Source: Gentiana macrophylla
Lineage: Eukaryota > Streptophyta > Magnoliopsida > Gentianales > Gentianaceae
Length of the DNA stretch: 64,000 nt
Reading direction: 5' to 3'
Assembly (NCBI GenBank): GCA_026214975.1
Contig: CM047814.1
Span: 18,623,541 to 18,687,540 of the forward strand
Shown here: piece after piece, positions 1 through 10,879 of the stretch
Position numbering within the stretch: the first letter of the stretch is position 1
How the letters are laid out: each line of letters opens with the position of its first letter
The notes under the pieces: model-generated
Seen by the model: only the letters and a program-made list of their open reading frames with translations
Told to the model about the DNA's origin: nothing
The model's database searches: none
Translations under genes and position numbers: made by a program

Positions 1-409
1 ACCAAATCATTAAAGGCACCACATCCATTTAATAACTTTCAAAAAATATACACTTTAGTCCCTCGGCTTTTATAAATTATAAAATAACACTTCTTAATAT
101 TTTAACTCTCTTTAATTCATCTAACCAATTCAATTTAACACAATACTAACTTCCTTTTTTTCATTTGAATAAAAAATCGCCGGAGAAGACGATATTTCGC
201 CGGAGAATATAAGTATATAGCCGTAAATTCGCAATTGAAGCATTGGTTGCAAGAATCAAACTAAGAAGAACATAACTTTGAACCAAATCAAGTATGTATC
301 TTGTTTTTTAAGAAATTCGCTGGTAATTTGGTAGAAATAGAGGGTTTTAATTGTTGGTTTTCGAATATTTTCCATTAGGAAAAAATTGTTCATGTATTTG
401 CGATGAAGA

Positions 410-625
410 TGACTAATAACGTTACTTGTACTGACGTTGATTTGGTGCTAACAACGTCAGGATAACTGCCGTTTTAAGCAATCTGAAAACTCAGGCAAAT
501 GTTGAAACGTTGATAGGCATGACGTTGTAATAGCAAGACAACGCCAGTGTGGGTGACGTTTCCGTAATATCGATTACTCCGACGTTGTTTATACATTTGG
601 AACGTCAGTTTGGCTGACGTTAAAA
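410..625. other. Cluster of ACGT-core motifs
   Basis: About nine ACGT cores fall within roughly 205 bases, most as GACGTT or its complement AACGTC (near 433, 453, 522, 555, 581, 601, 617). ACGT is the core bound by plant bZIP factors, and TGACG is the as-1 half site. No gene start is visible beside it, so a regulatory role is only a possibility. It may equally be a degenerate internal repeat of an unrecognised transposon. The rest of 1-950 is AT-rich with no gene that I can support. Confidence 0.4.
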
Positions 626-635
626 TTTGCTCCGA

Positions 636-745
636 TGAAAATGAAAGAAGGATGATGAAGATGAAGAAGGATGATGGTGAAAATAAAGAAAGATGATGAT
701 GAAAATGAAGAAGGATGATGAAGATGAAGAAGGATAATGAAGATT
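636..745 (+). repeat. GATGAA/GAAGGATGATG purine-rich simple repeat
   Basis: Imperfect reiteration of GATGAA and AAGGATGATG units with no coding signal. It lies between the ACGT cluster and AT-rich sequence. Confidence 0.6.
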
Positions 746-1879
746 AAAGGGTGTTTTGGATTAAGATTAAGATTTTTGTAAGATATGGATTATTGGTTAA
801 TGTGAAGATTATATTATTAATGAAGGACTAAAATATTATATTAATTTAATAGAGGACTTTGATTGTAATTTTATAAAACTGTGGTATATGAATTTATTTT
901 TTTGGTGATGCATGAAGTAAAAATAATAATAAAAATATTCAATGTGTGTCAAGAGTGATTTATAGGGTGCCAATAATAGTTGTGGTGTCGTGAGCAGTTT
1001 CGTGATGCTGATAGAAGCCGCTTAAAGATAAAGATAAAAATAAAAATAAAAATGAACCAATCTCGCAGGTGAAAAGGTCCTCCTATGAATCCTCCGGTCA
1101 CTGTACTCTCGTAATGTGAAAGAGATCTGAATTCTGACAACATATTTTTCTCTTTCTTATTGTGTATGATATTTTTCTGTTGAGTGTCGATTACTTCCCC
1201 AGCTTGAATAATGAATAACTTGTAACTTCTTGTGCAATTCTTTGAGCTTTGCAGGGATATCACCAAGATGATACGAAATGAAATGAAAAGTCTCTAATTA
1301 AAGAATCACTAATAACTACACAGGAAGATTGATAATATGTAAATTATTGGACGATCATAACATCATTGTATCACTATGCATTTGTTTTTGTGACCGTGCA
1401 GCACAGAAGGTGTTCGATTAAAGAACTAAAAGAAGCAAAACCCAAATTCTTTATCAAATCCCAGCTCCAAATGTCAAATATTTTACAAAATACCAAAGTT
1501 TGCTAGCTTTTAATTTCTCTAACTCCTTGTTGTTGCTTGTTCTACATCACAATCTCTTGGGCTACTACAACAAGGACCAACCCTTGTATTATCCCTGCTC
1601 AAGAATCTTTTCAATGATCCCAATCGCGTTGGAAGCGGCGATTTTAGCTCTTCATCCTCATTAATCTGCTGAGGGATATCTAATTATCTTTAACCAACAC
1701 CCCCATCAAGTCTATTGCTGGCAAGATTATCATAGCAAAGGCAGCACATCAGTATATGCAATCTTTCAAATATCAACAAATTCAACATGTCACACCAAAT
1801 AGCCAGATACGCAATCAAATGCATCAATATTTCTAATATTTCCTCAACATGTATACAAAAGTACTGGTTTAGCGAATTC

Positions 1880-2110
1880 AGTACCAGCAAGTCCATGGGA
1901 AGAGACTCAAACCTGGAATCAGATCCATACTCTCCGTCACAAATCCCACAAATCCTTTTCGGCGGATTCAACCAATTATCCTGCTTAAAAACATCATAAG
2001 ACCTAAAAAACAGGACTAATTCATCTTGTTTAGTCGAAAGAATTGAGGAGCTTTTGTCCAATGGAGAACCGAACCCAAATCTTACAGGTGTTAAAAATAC
2101 AGAGCTTTCT
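1880..2110 (-). pseudogene. Possible exon fragment of an unidentified host gene
   Basis: On the minus strand an open stretch reads through PVRFGFGSPLDKSSSILS and ends near ESLPMDLL, just before a GTACTG that could be a splice donor. Its composition looks protein-like, unlike the surrounding AT-rich DNA. LPMDLL is reminiscent of the start of an F-box domain, but that is weak. There is no ATG at the 5' side and no matching downstream exon was found. It may be an exon relic or chance. From 950 to 1880 I see no supported gene. Confidence 0.2.
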
Positions 2111-2477
2111 TCTGCGGCGATGGGACGCGTATGAGAAAGATGAACGAAGACTGATAAAAGACAAATAAGGGTAATTTTGTCCGGTTAATATTCAGTAATT
2201 TTATGGTGGTCCAGGTGCAAGTTTTTGGACCACCAAGTCAGCACTTTCAAAGGGATACATTGGTGGAAAGTTTTACAGGTAGGATTCCATTGGTGGAAGT
2301 TGAATTCCTATTGGTTGGGCACACCAAGTAGGATTTGGTCCTGGACCATAGTAAAATTTGTGGTTAATATTATTTTGTATTTATAGTCAATGATCTTTTA
2401 TTTATGTATTAAATGCCTAAATATAATTAAGTCTCAAACAAATAGTCATTCTTTTTTTTTCTATTGGGTTAACCTTT

Positions 2478-2788
2478 GGCTAAATTACAATTTTAGTCCT
2501 CTAACTAGCCTGTTTTTCGATTTTGGTCCTATTTTTTCTCCGGCGACAATTTTAGTCCTGTAAGTGTTTTTTTTTTGCAAAAATAGTCCTGAACGCCGGA
2601 AAGACCACTTACAGGACTAAAATTGTCGCCGGAAAATACCAATTTTAGTCCTGTAAGTGGTCTTTCCGGCATTCAGGACTATTTTTGCAAAAAATAGACC
2701 ACTTACATGACTAAAATTGTCGCCGGAGAAAAAATAGGACCAAAATCGAAAAACAGGCTAGTTAGAGGACTAAAATTGTAATTTAGCC
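2478..2788. mobile_element. Mutator-type MITE with long terminal inverted repeats
   Basis: The 311-bp element is almost entirely a fold-back. The left arm starts GGCTAAATTACAATTTTAGT and the right arm is its reverse complement, with inner arms carrying the CGCCGGA and AGTCCTGTAAGTGG motifs. It is flanked by perfect 10-bp direct repeats GTTAACCTTT at 2468-2477 and 2789-2798. Long inverted repeats with 9-10-bp duplications are typical of non-autonomous Mutator-like elements. There is no coding capacity. It lies about 200 bp upstream of the ATP23 relic start codon. Confidence 0.85.
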
Positions 2789-4554
2789 GTTAACCTTTCA
2801 TCGATTTCCTTCCATTCCAACTCCCATCCGCACCGAATGGAGGGAGGGAAAGCTGCTCTAAATTTGCCCCAAATTTTGCTCGCAGCGGAAAAATCTTGAA
2901 TATTTTCATTTGCTCAGTCCAGCTCTACATTTTCCCTTCTCAATCTGTCGTTTTCCACAGTTTTCCAATACCATTGGCCAAACAATCCATTTCCTCTTCA
3001 TGGCGGAGGAGCCCAAATCATGGGATGTCAAGGGTCTATTCTCAGTTGGCATGACAGTGAAGGAATGCGAACGCATGATTCAGAGAAGCCTGAAAAGTGT
3101 GACTGATTGTTTATTTGTTCGTTCGTTGCTTATGGTACTTACATTGTTGGCCTGATACTTTCTGATTGTGTGGGTTAACTGTTTGAGTCCCTCTATTGAT
3201 ATGTATACTGGTCGGTTACTTGTTTTTAGATAAGGGTATGCAGCAATCACATAAGGATTCAAGACCAGGTTAACCAAGTTGTTATCCATGAACTTATTCA
3301 TGCTTATGATGATTGTCGTGCTGCAAACTTGGACTGGACTAATTGTGCTCATCATGCTAGCAGTGAGGTCATATTTAGCCAATGCTTTTACTTTTCATGC
3401 AAATTTTATGCTTCTTGCCAGTATAATTTTGGAAAAATTAGTTTATAGTCCACTTTTTTCTCCTTAATTAAGTGCTAATCCAGCTTCAATTTTTTAGTTG
3501 CATTAAGGACAAATAAATTCCACCGGACGAATATACCCCTATTCTCTCACAAAACATATCCCTCCAAAAACTCTTCCATCTCCAAAAACTGGTCGGTGCC
3601 GTCTCCGTTGTGGTGATTCATCCTAATATTCAATTCCGTCGAATCCCAGAAGGGCTGCCTGAGACCAACGCCGGAGGCGGCGCTGCTAAATCAGACGTTG
3701 CCGGTGTTCTAACCTAGCTCAACATCAGCTTAGTTGATCCGTTTCGTGAGTTTTTGGTTAATTTATTATCAGATTCAAAGTAGGAGGCTGTTGCGTGCTT
3801 AATCAGTGATTCAAATGGGTATTTTGCACGACAATTAAAGTTATAGATAATCTCAAGCTACATAAGATTGCTTTCAGGATGTTCAATGTTTCTTTCTTTT
3901 TAGCTTTTGATGCACTTCTTGTCTTCCGGCAAAAGAGCTATCTCTTAAGAGCAGGTGTAGTCTAAAGCCTTCATGATTTACCGGGTTTTAATTGTAACAA
4001 GTATAAAGTGATGCAGATATTTGTAGTGTTCAAATTCTGTTATCTGATTATGACGATTTTCATTTCCAGAAAGAATGTCCGCAAACTGTTTGTGGATTTG
4101 CTCAGAAGAACAACCTTATTGTTCGTATTCAAGAATTCTATCAAAATCTGTAGTGAATGCCGATGAATGATTGAATTGAAACGATCCATTTTCCTCTTTT
4201 GTCATGAAGATACTCAAATCAAGTTTGTATGCCCCATCGACTAGCATAGCACGTCTTCTTGAAACTTTTCGACCGGGAGTGGTGGTTTTGCCCTTTGTTG
4301 TTTTATAGTTTCAATTGGATGGGTTCAATATGGGAAACTCATTGCTTGAACATCCTCTTCAAGCATGTGATGTGAAGTTGGTATCATCTCCTGATATTAC
4401 TTGCAATGTTACTACTAATATCAATTATGGTGTCCATGGCAATGAAGGTGTACCCCTTAGATATTTGAACAAAAGAGTGGTAAGAGATTATTATGAGGTT
4501 GTAACTTATACTGATTGTCCATTGGCCTTTAAGCGCTCTCGTTGCATGGAGAAT

Positions 4555-4860
4555 CATATGAGCCAGATATGATTTGAATTAAGCCTTAAATGAGCCTTAT
4601 ATGAGCCAGATATGTGTGTCTTGAAGTAGTCACTTGAATTAAGCCTTAAATGAGCCTGGCATCATGCATCGATATTGCTTTATCGACATGTGTGCCTTAT
4701 ATGATCATCATGTAGTGATATTGTGTGCCTTATATGAGCCTTATATGATTCTTATATGAGCCAGATATGACATTGTGTCCCTTGAAATGAACCTTATATG
4801 AGGCAGATATGTGTGCCTTGAAGTAGTCACTTGAATTAAGCCTTAAATGAGCCTCATTTC
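4555..4860 (+). repeat. Degenerate repeats inside the long ATP23 intron
   Basis: Variants of GCCTTATATGAGCCAGATATG and TTGAATTAAGCCTTAAATGAGCC recur several times, with a block of about 65 bases near 4590-4655 repeated near 4790-4855. No open frame matches a known family. The remainder of 3368-4555 shows nothing I can name. Confidence 0.6.
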
Positions 4861-4924
4861 ATCGTTTCATCGACATCGATACCGACATCTGTTTCATCGA
4901 CATTGTGTTAGTGTAAATGCTGCG

Positions 4925-5215
4925 ATTAAATTCGGCTTTCAAATACTACGTCGAAAATATATCAAATGAGGTCTCAAAATGAAGATAAAAAAAAATATGA
5001 ACGTTGGTGAAACAATTTTGATGATCGGTGTTCTAAATCAAAAGTTACGGTCATTTATAAGAAAAACGCTCCGGTTAGTGCAAATATTTTTTCGGCTTTC
5101 AAAATTTACGTCGGAAGGGTATCATATTTGGGCTCAAATTAAAGAGCAAAAAAAATATGAATTTTGGTGAAAAAGTTTCGATGATTGGAGTTATAAATAA
5201 AAAGTTACGGGTGTT
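4925..5215 (+). repeat. Two direct repeats of about 125 bp
   Basis: A block starting TTCGGCTTTCAAA, with a GGTCTCAAA or GGGCTCAAA core and ending AAAAGTTACGG, occurs twice (about 4930-5050 and 5093-5212). The copies are diverged. This is probably tandem-repeat debris of a transposon within the ATP23 intron. A run of A follows at about 5218-5237. Confidence 0.5.
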
Positions 5216-5983
5216 TGAAAAAAAAAAAAAAAAAAAACAAACAAACATGAACCTGGAACCTGGAAGCGGAAGCGGAGGAAAGGTATGCGGTATTTTTGTC
5301 CGTCTGAAATTGTTTGTTCTTTTTGCAACTAAAAAAAGAAAGTGTGTCCTAATTATTCATTTTGTAATCTTTTCTGTCATTTTGCCTCAATCTCCCTATA
5401 ATTTTTTGTTTTGAAACAGATTCGTGCTGGCCATCTTAGTGGTGATTGCCACTATAAACGTGAATTGCTGCAGGGTCATATGAAGCTACGAGGTCATGAA
5501 CCGGTAGTGCTTCTATATAATCTTTCCACATGCTCATTTTTAGCTGTTACTGTGCCAATTTTGTAAACAATTATTATGCATATAATCGTGTTTTGATTTA
5601 ACCAACAGAAACTAGTGTATTTTCTGTCTACCATAGGGAAAATTGCTATGCAGGAGAGATGAACAAATGCTTTCACATGATTGAGAATGGAAAACCAGAA
5701 AAAGTAGAATTGATCATAAAAGTGCATACCTAAAATTGTGAAAGTGGCATATTGTCTCGTGCTACATCCGCTAAATGGCAGCACTTGGGTTATTATATGA
5801 TCAATGTCATATTAACTTTAAACCGGCGAACAAACTTTGATTTGGTCAATATCGAGAGATTTCATATTATTTTATTGTGCTCCTGTTGAAATTTTTTTCT
5901 CGATACACGACTATACTCAGCTAACACTTGTATAGATGTTGATATTTTGTTTTAAGGCATACTCTGTAGGTGAATATGCTCTG

Positions 5984-5985
<2 letters not shown>

Positions 5986-6070
<85 letters not shown>
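5986..6070. repeat. (AT)n microsatellite
   Basis: An uninterrupted AT dinucleotide tract of roughly 80 bases within the last ATP23 intron. Its length is likely polymorphic. Confidence 0.95.
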
Positions 6071-6073
<3 letters not shown>

Positions 6074-6269
6074 ATTTTGTTTATGTGACTGTAGCAATTG
6101 ATATGTACACTTATGATGGTAGTTGAAGCTGGGATTTGAATTTGATGTATTAAGTTAGGACCAAGATTCTGTTTGGATACATCAAATAGTTATTGTTCCA
6201 GGTGTTTATTTGGACCTTTGGCCATGGTCATGTTCGTATTTGTTCTGTAGATGAACAAATACATACATA

Positions 6270-6649
6270 GGATTAATTTGATTTTTAGTCTTCTAACTTT
6301 CCCTGTTTTTGTAAATAGTCCTCTTTTTACTCCAGTAGCATTTTCAGTCCTATAACTTTCTATTTTCTGGATTTTTAGTCCTTTTTGCCAATTCATCACC
6401 GGAGCTCCGGCGAAGTGGCTTAGGGTATATACTAAAAAGACTAAAAATCCAGAAAATAGAAAGTTATAGGACTGAAAATGCTACCATATGGCAGCCACCT
6501 AAGCACTTCGCCGGAGCTCCGGTGATGAATTGGCAAAATGGACTAAAAATCCAAAAAATAGAAAGTTATAGGACTGAATGCTGGCGGAGCAAAAAGAGGA
6601 CTATTTACAAAAACAGGAAAAGTTAGAGGACTAAAAATCATATTAACCC
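6270..6649. mobile_element. Second Mutator-type MITE, in the last ATP23 intron
   Basis: This 380-bp fold-back element has ends GGATTAATTTGATTTTTAGT and, inverted, GGGTTAATATGATTTTTAGT. Inner arms carry GCCGGAGCTCCGG. It is flanked by 10-bp direct repeats TACATACATA (6260-6269 and 6650-6659), although the right flank is itself a short TACA repeat, so the exact edge could slip. Organisation and the AGTCCTATAAC motifs resemble the element at 2478, so the two are probably related. It ends 57 bases before the final ATP23 block. Confidence 0.8.
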
Positions 6650-7009
6650 TACATACATACATACATATTTTTGGCGTCTTTGATAATGTTATCTTGGGAT
6701 ATGACGGAATACGTAAGAAGAAGAGTAATGATGTCGGTAATGGCGAATCCACATTGCACAGAAACAACAGCTAAAGACGGGATGGAAGCGGTTTGGGATG
6801 TTTGTTACAACGATACAAAGCCGTTTGATAGAGCTTCTTAAGATATTATTGTGAGTTGAAAAAGAAATGAGGTGTATTGCATTTATGATTTGTTGCTTTA
6901 ATAGCTTCTTGAATAACGTCGATAATGTTTTTGAACATTGTATGTTGCCAATTGAATTCAGCTCCATTATAAGAATAAGAAAAATTAAGAAAATAATTAA
7001 GGAGATAGG

Positions 7010-7440
7010 CAAAAAAATACTGGAAAATTAGGGACAAGGACACAATCTGAAATATTATTAAGCAACATGACAACTAAATATTTTTTATAGGGAGAAGGAC
7101 AACTGCATAATTTTTATAGCGAGAAGGACAAACAGTGAATCCCGAAAATCAGTGAATCTCCCTAGTGAATCCCGAAATCAGTGAATTTCGATAGTGAATT
7201 TTGACAGTGAATCCCGAAAATCAGTGAATCCCGACAATGAATTTTGAAAATTAGTGAATTTCGACAGTGAATTTCGGCAATGAATTTAAACAGTGAATTT
7301 AGTACACAAGTGAATTTCGATAGTGGATAAATAGTTTTGTCCTTTATGCAAAAGTTTCAAAAGACTGTCATTCTACTTAATTGATGAAATATTTTTGTCC
7401 TTCTCCCTCATTCCCTCAAAAAATACTGGGGTCCTTAATT
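7010..7440. repeat. Minisatellite-bearing dispersed repeat, copy 1
   Basis: Tandem units of about 12-14 bases (AGTGAATTTCGAC, AGTGAATCCCGAAAATC and variants) fill 7130-7330. They are flanked by GGGAGAAGGACAA on the left (about 7091) and its inverse TTGTCCTTCTCCC on the right (about 7394). A closely similar block is at 29570-29965, so this is a dispersed, probably non-autonomous mobile element carrying an internal minisatellite. No coding capacity. Confidence 0.65.
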
Positions 7441-7611
7441 ATAGATGCTAGTATAAGGACACCAACACAAACTTATATTTATTTCTCTTCAACAAAATTA
7501 AGATACAGATACAAATAGTGACGAAAATGAGAAGCGTATAAATGATCAAAATTAGGACAAGTAAACATTTCATGAATTTATAATTGAGATACCAACTTCA
7601 TATTGCTTTAG

Positions 7612-8398
7612 CTAGAAGTTGCTCTGGATTTGCTCTACGGTGGTTTTGTCCAACTGAAAGGCCTTTGCAAGAATGTCACTATTTATAGAAGGTTTTGACC
7701 CGAAAATAGCAGTAGAAATTGTAATAGCTCCCGGATTCTGACTTCCGAAAACAGCAATTGCAACTGCATTTCCGTATCCTACATTCTTTTGGAAGTGAAT
7801 CAACCCGATAGGGAAGATAAATACATCACCTTTCTGAAGGAGCTTAGAAATAAGACGATTTTCGGGATTTGATGTCACAAAGCCAACGAGGAGAGAACCC
7901 TCAAGAACGGTAAGAATTTCGGTGGCTCTAGGGTGAGTGTGAGTTGGGTTTATTCCCCAAGGTGCAAAGTCGAGACGTGCCATTGAGACACCGAGGGTGT
8001 TAATCCCAGGCAATTCTTTCACAAACACAGGGGTGACTTTTGAACCGAAAGGGTTTGAAGTGTTGCCGACTACATTAAGTCCACTAAAGAAGAAATCATC
8101 TGCTTCCACTGCCATTGGATCTTTGCATGCTAGGCCATTTACGTTCACTGCAGGAAAATAAAAAAAAATAAAATTAAAACATGTATGGAATTTTTTCTTA
8201 CCAGCTATATATCATAGCTTCCTACACACTTTCATTACGGGATTTTCACTATACACATGTACTTAATAGTGAAACATACATACCAGAGCTATTGAAGTCT
8301 GCAACACAAAAATCCTGCAATGGATTCGAATCAGAAGCAAATGCAAGATTGTAGAAAGCCAAGGAAACAAAACACAGTCCAAGAAAATATTTGGCCAT
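7612..8398 (-). CDS. Germin-like protein GLP1 (two exons)
   Basis: Secreted germin-like cupin of 216 residues, expected in the apoplast as an Mn-binding homo-oligomer. Known activities in the family include superoxide dismutase and, in true germins, oxalate oxidase; activity here is not shown. Exon 1 is 8398-8284, encoding the signal peptide (residues 1 to about 21) and the first Cys (31). A 136-bp intron with a GTATGT donor and TGCAG acceptor follows, and exon 2 ends at the stop at 7612. Second Cys is 46, an N-glycosylation site NTS is at about 67, and the cupin metal ligands are His108, His110, Glu115 (THTHPRATE) and His156. All key residues are intact. It faces GLP2 head to head and differs from GLP2-4 throughout. 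It is the only copy here that keeps the intron. Confidence 0.93.
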
Positions 8399-8513
8399 TG
8401 GAGTGGTGAAATTAAAGATAATGAAAAGCTTTCGATCACCAATGGAAATCTTAAGGATTAAAGAGAAGAGAAGATTTGGGTGGTGAATTATGGTTCACTC
8501 GATCAACCAAGTA

Positions 8514-8521
8514 CATTTATA
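8514..8521 (-). promoter_or_regulatory. Probable TATA box of GLP1
   Basis: TATAAATG on the minus strand, 116 bases upstream of the GLP1 ATG. The spacing agrees with TATAAATA motifs 112-129 bases upstream of the three other GLP genes. Confidence 0.6.
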
Positions 8522-9294
8522 GGTACATTTCTTAATTTGGCGTATTTGGACTGCAATAAAACATAGTTTTCACCTGAAAAAGAAAATAGTATATAATGCC
8601 ATTATTAATTTATGAGTTCTTTAATAACAGGACTTAGTCTTCGAGAGGGGAGATCGATCGAAACCGGCTTCTTGTTCCATAGTAATTAATTAAATATGAA
8701 GAATTTGTTAAATTTATTCGGTATAATCTCCATATATATATGGTTCATAAGTTTAATCGCCCCTCATGCATGGAAACTTCCTTTAACCAAATCATTATCT
8801 CATAGGTAAATACGTTTGGAATTAATAGGGTAAACGGCATTATTGAAGAAGACATCCAAATTTGTATATTCCATAATGTTTGAACTCTATGACATCTATC
8901 TTTTACAATAACCATATCAAACATAAATCCAAACCATAACAAAACTTGGAATATATATAGAGTTACCACAATTTTGATGCACCGAAAGCCTAATGCCTTA
9001 GGACGCATGGAAGCTTAGCTTTTATCGATCGGTGGCTAACTTTACATTGTAATCTTCTTGTTTCTGGGGATTTTCATTTCATCGGGAAAGAAGTGCAATA
9101 ACTTATACCACTAAGCTGTATTCGATTTCTTTTACATTGTAATCTTTAAAACACCTTTACATTGCTTTTTTTTTTTTTTTTTTTTTTTTTTTTGACAACA
9201 AAACTATATAAACGACATGATCCTACTACGTACGTACAACGAGCTTTGTAGCAGGATAAGGATGGAAACAAAAGTGATAAGGAGATTATATATA

Positions 9295-9545
9295 GCAGTC
9301 TTTAAGGCGACAAAATACTTAATTACATTCAAAATGACGGAAATCAAAGTGTTGGTAAACATATCAAGAAATTCAAAGAGTTGTGCGATAGCTTGGCAGC
9401 CATAAGGAAGCCTATTCCAGATGCAGATCGGGATGGTTTACTGCCTGGACCACAATATGAGAATTTTACTACTACTATGTTAATTAAAGCCACCACGTCC
9501 CACCTATATTGAACTTGTTTCGCAACTTAAAAGCCTAGATCAATG
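9295..9545 (+). pseudogene. Copia gag relic upstream of GLP2
   Basis: The translation contains KFKELCDSLAAIRKPIPDAD and, slightly further, GPQYENFTTTMLIKATTSH, which are typical of the Copia gag (UBN2-like) region. Frame breaks and stops interrupt it, and no LTR or pol is attached. The right-hand duplicate (58480-59190) keeps more of the 5' side. A long T tract (about 9166-9193) precedes it. It lies only 400 bases upstream of the GLP2 ATG. Confidence 0.7.
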
Positions 9546-9828
9546 GGGAAAAAAAAAATCTTTAGATATGTTTGAGACTGATAAGACTAGGGTCAAACAT
9601 AATGGTTCGATAATTATTTGGAGCATTTACAGTTGTACATGACTCTGACTTATTCTTCTTAGCAAATAAACAAATAAGCAAATAAATAAAAATTTAAAAG
9701 AAGAAGCCGGCGGCCGTGATAAACTGTCAAAGAGACTAGGTCCTGCCATTTAGTTGGAAGCCTGCACGCTTTAGTTAATCAGCGACTATTATGCTTAATT
9801 TTACAGTAACCTCTAATTAGTCAGCGAC

Positions 9829-9836
9829 TATAAATA
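9829..9836 (+). promoter_or_regulatory. Probable TATA box of GLP2
   Basis: TATAAATA lies 112 bases upstream of the ATG. Further up, AGAAGAAGCCGG, CTGTCAA, GACTAGGTC and an AAGCCTG motif are shared in order with the GLP3 and GLP4 upstream regions, suggesting a conserved promoter module. Confidence 0.65.
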
Positions 9837-9947
9837 TAAGTCTTCCCTCTTCTTTAATTTGTATACTCAAGCAGCGCTTAAATTTAGCTACCCTTTTCTC
9901 TTAGATATATATCTTCTCTTCCCGTCCTTCATTCTTGAATTGATTAG

Positions 9948-10601
9948 ATGGCGAAATATGTTCTTCTCTTGAGCTTGATTGCTTCCATTTTGTGCAGTAT
10001 TTCCTTCGCATTTGACTCCAGTCCATTGCAGGATTTTTGTGTCGCGGATACTTCTAACTCAGTAAGAGTGAATGGCCTGGTATGCAAGGAGCCCAGTGTT
10101 GTTCAAGCTGATGACTTCTTCTTCACCGGTCTAAACATAGCCGGTAACACTTCGAACCCTTTCGGGTCAAAGGTCACCCCGGTGTTTGTAAATCAGCTTC
10201 CTGGTTTAAACACTCTTGGCATCTCAATGGCACGCCTTGACTTTGCACCTTGGGGTATCAACCCACCTCACACTCACCCTAGAGCTACCGAAATCCTGAC
10301 AGTTCTTGAGGGTTCTCTCCTCGTAGGCTTTGTCACTTCAAATCCTGAGAATCGCCTTATCACCAAGTTACTGCAAAAGGGTGATGTGTTTGTCTTTCCA
10401 ATTGGACTCGTTCACTTTCAGAAAAACATGGGCTATGGAAACGCTGTTGCCATTGCTGCTCTTAGTAGTCAGAATCCAGGGGTCATCACTATTGCTAATG
10501 CTGTTTTTAACTCGAGTCCGCCGATAGACAGTGATGTTCTCGCAAAGGCATTCCAAACTGATAGAAACACTGTGGATCAAATTAAGACAAATCTCAAGTA
10601 A
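9948..10601 (+). CDS. Germin-like protein GLP2 (intronless)
   Basis: A 217-residue secreted cupin of the germin-like family. Signal peptide is about residues 1-21, cysteines at 31 and 46 form the usual N-terminal disulphide, and there is an N-glycosylation site NTS at 67. Metal ligands His108, His110 and Glu115 ([10 protein letters not shown]) and His156 (GLVHFQKN) are intact. The reading frame is continuous across the site where GLP1 has its intron (codon 39), so the intron has been precisely lost. It is nearly identical to GLP4 and GLP3. The start is fixed by the conserved MAKY N-terminus. Transcription probably uses the TATA box 112 bases upstream. A 3' region of about 250 bases with TTGTAATATTG is shared with the other copies. 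Confidence 0.95.
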   Translation: MAKYVLLLSLIASILCSISFAFDSSPLQDFCVADTSNSVRVNGLVCKEPSVVQADDFFFTGLNIAGNTSNPFGSKVTPVFVNQLPGLNTLGISMARLDFAPWGINPPHTHPRATEILTVLEGSLLVGFVTSNPENRLITKLLQKGDVFVFPIGLVHFQKNMGYGNAVAIAALSSQNPGVITIANAVFNSSPPIDSDVLAKAFQTDRNTVDQIKTNLK

Positions 10602-10879
10602 TTAAAGAGGAATAAGCAAGCTACTGTTTGTCTGTTTACATGCATTTTATCAATTCTTTTGTAATATTGTCACAATTCTTGTTGTATCAACCGGCTAACT
10701 TGGAGTAGCCTAGTATCGTTTTTTTTTACCGTTGTTGTACTAGTTCAGACACATTTGTGTTTCCTGTAATTCTGTTCCAAATTTGTGTTTGATTGAATTG
10801 TTCCTTGAGTTTTGTTATTTTGACAAGATATATTAACTATATGAATCTAAAGCTTTCCTTACCTTCATTATCGATCAAA

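Larger units (their letters stand above)
3000..6841 (+). pseudogene. ATP23: ATP23 mitochondrial inner-membrane metalloprotease, degraded gene
   Basis: Four blocks in order match the plant ATP23 (Ku70-binding-protein-like) peptidase, a zinc protease of the mitochondrial intermembrane space that processes ATP synthase subunit 6 in yeast. Block 1 (from ATG 3000 to about 3095) has the TVKECERMIQRSLK N-terminus. Block 2 (3230-3367) has the intact zinc motif HELIH and HAYDDCRAANLDWTNCAHH. Block 3 (5420-5503) has IRAGHLSGDCHYKRELL and GHE. Block 4 (6707-6841) has VRRRV, ANPHC, CYNDTKPFDRAS and a TAA stop. Blocks 2 and 3 are bounded by AG and GT. The roughly 40-residue segment expected before the VCSN motif is absent from 3096-3229, block 4 lacks an AG acceptor (CG in its place), and a conserved Cys after HHA is Ser. 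A MITE sits in the last intron. The reading frames remain open, so decay is recent or the gene has been rebuilt. Identification is strong; pseudogene status is inferred. Confidence 0.85.

Noticed and set aside
949..1266. 105-codon minus-strand open frame with a repeated FIFIFIF stretch
   Set aside because: Low-complexity translation of an AAAATA repeat, with no family similarity.
2201..2350. Short inverted repeat TATGGTGGTCCAGG/CCTGGACCATA considered as a Tourist-like MITE
   Set aside because: No clear target duplication, and the arms are short and interrupted.
5494..5784. 96-codon minus-strand frame in the ATP23 intron
   Set aside because: No recognisable motif; it overlaps the ATP23 exon at 5420-5503 in the opposite sense and looks like chance.
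7130..7330. Regular short repeats considered as a CRISPR-like array
   Set aside because: Units are contiguous, 12-14 bases, variable and without unique spacers, in a plant context.
8745..9008. 87-codon minus-strand frame, identical at 57945-58208
   Set aside because: Identity comes from the segmental duplication. The diverged copy near 55218 shows no constraint on the frame, and the sequence is AT-rich upstream DNA of GLP1.
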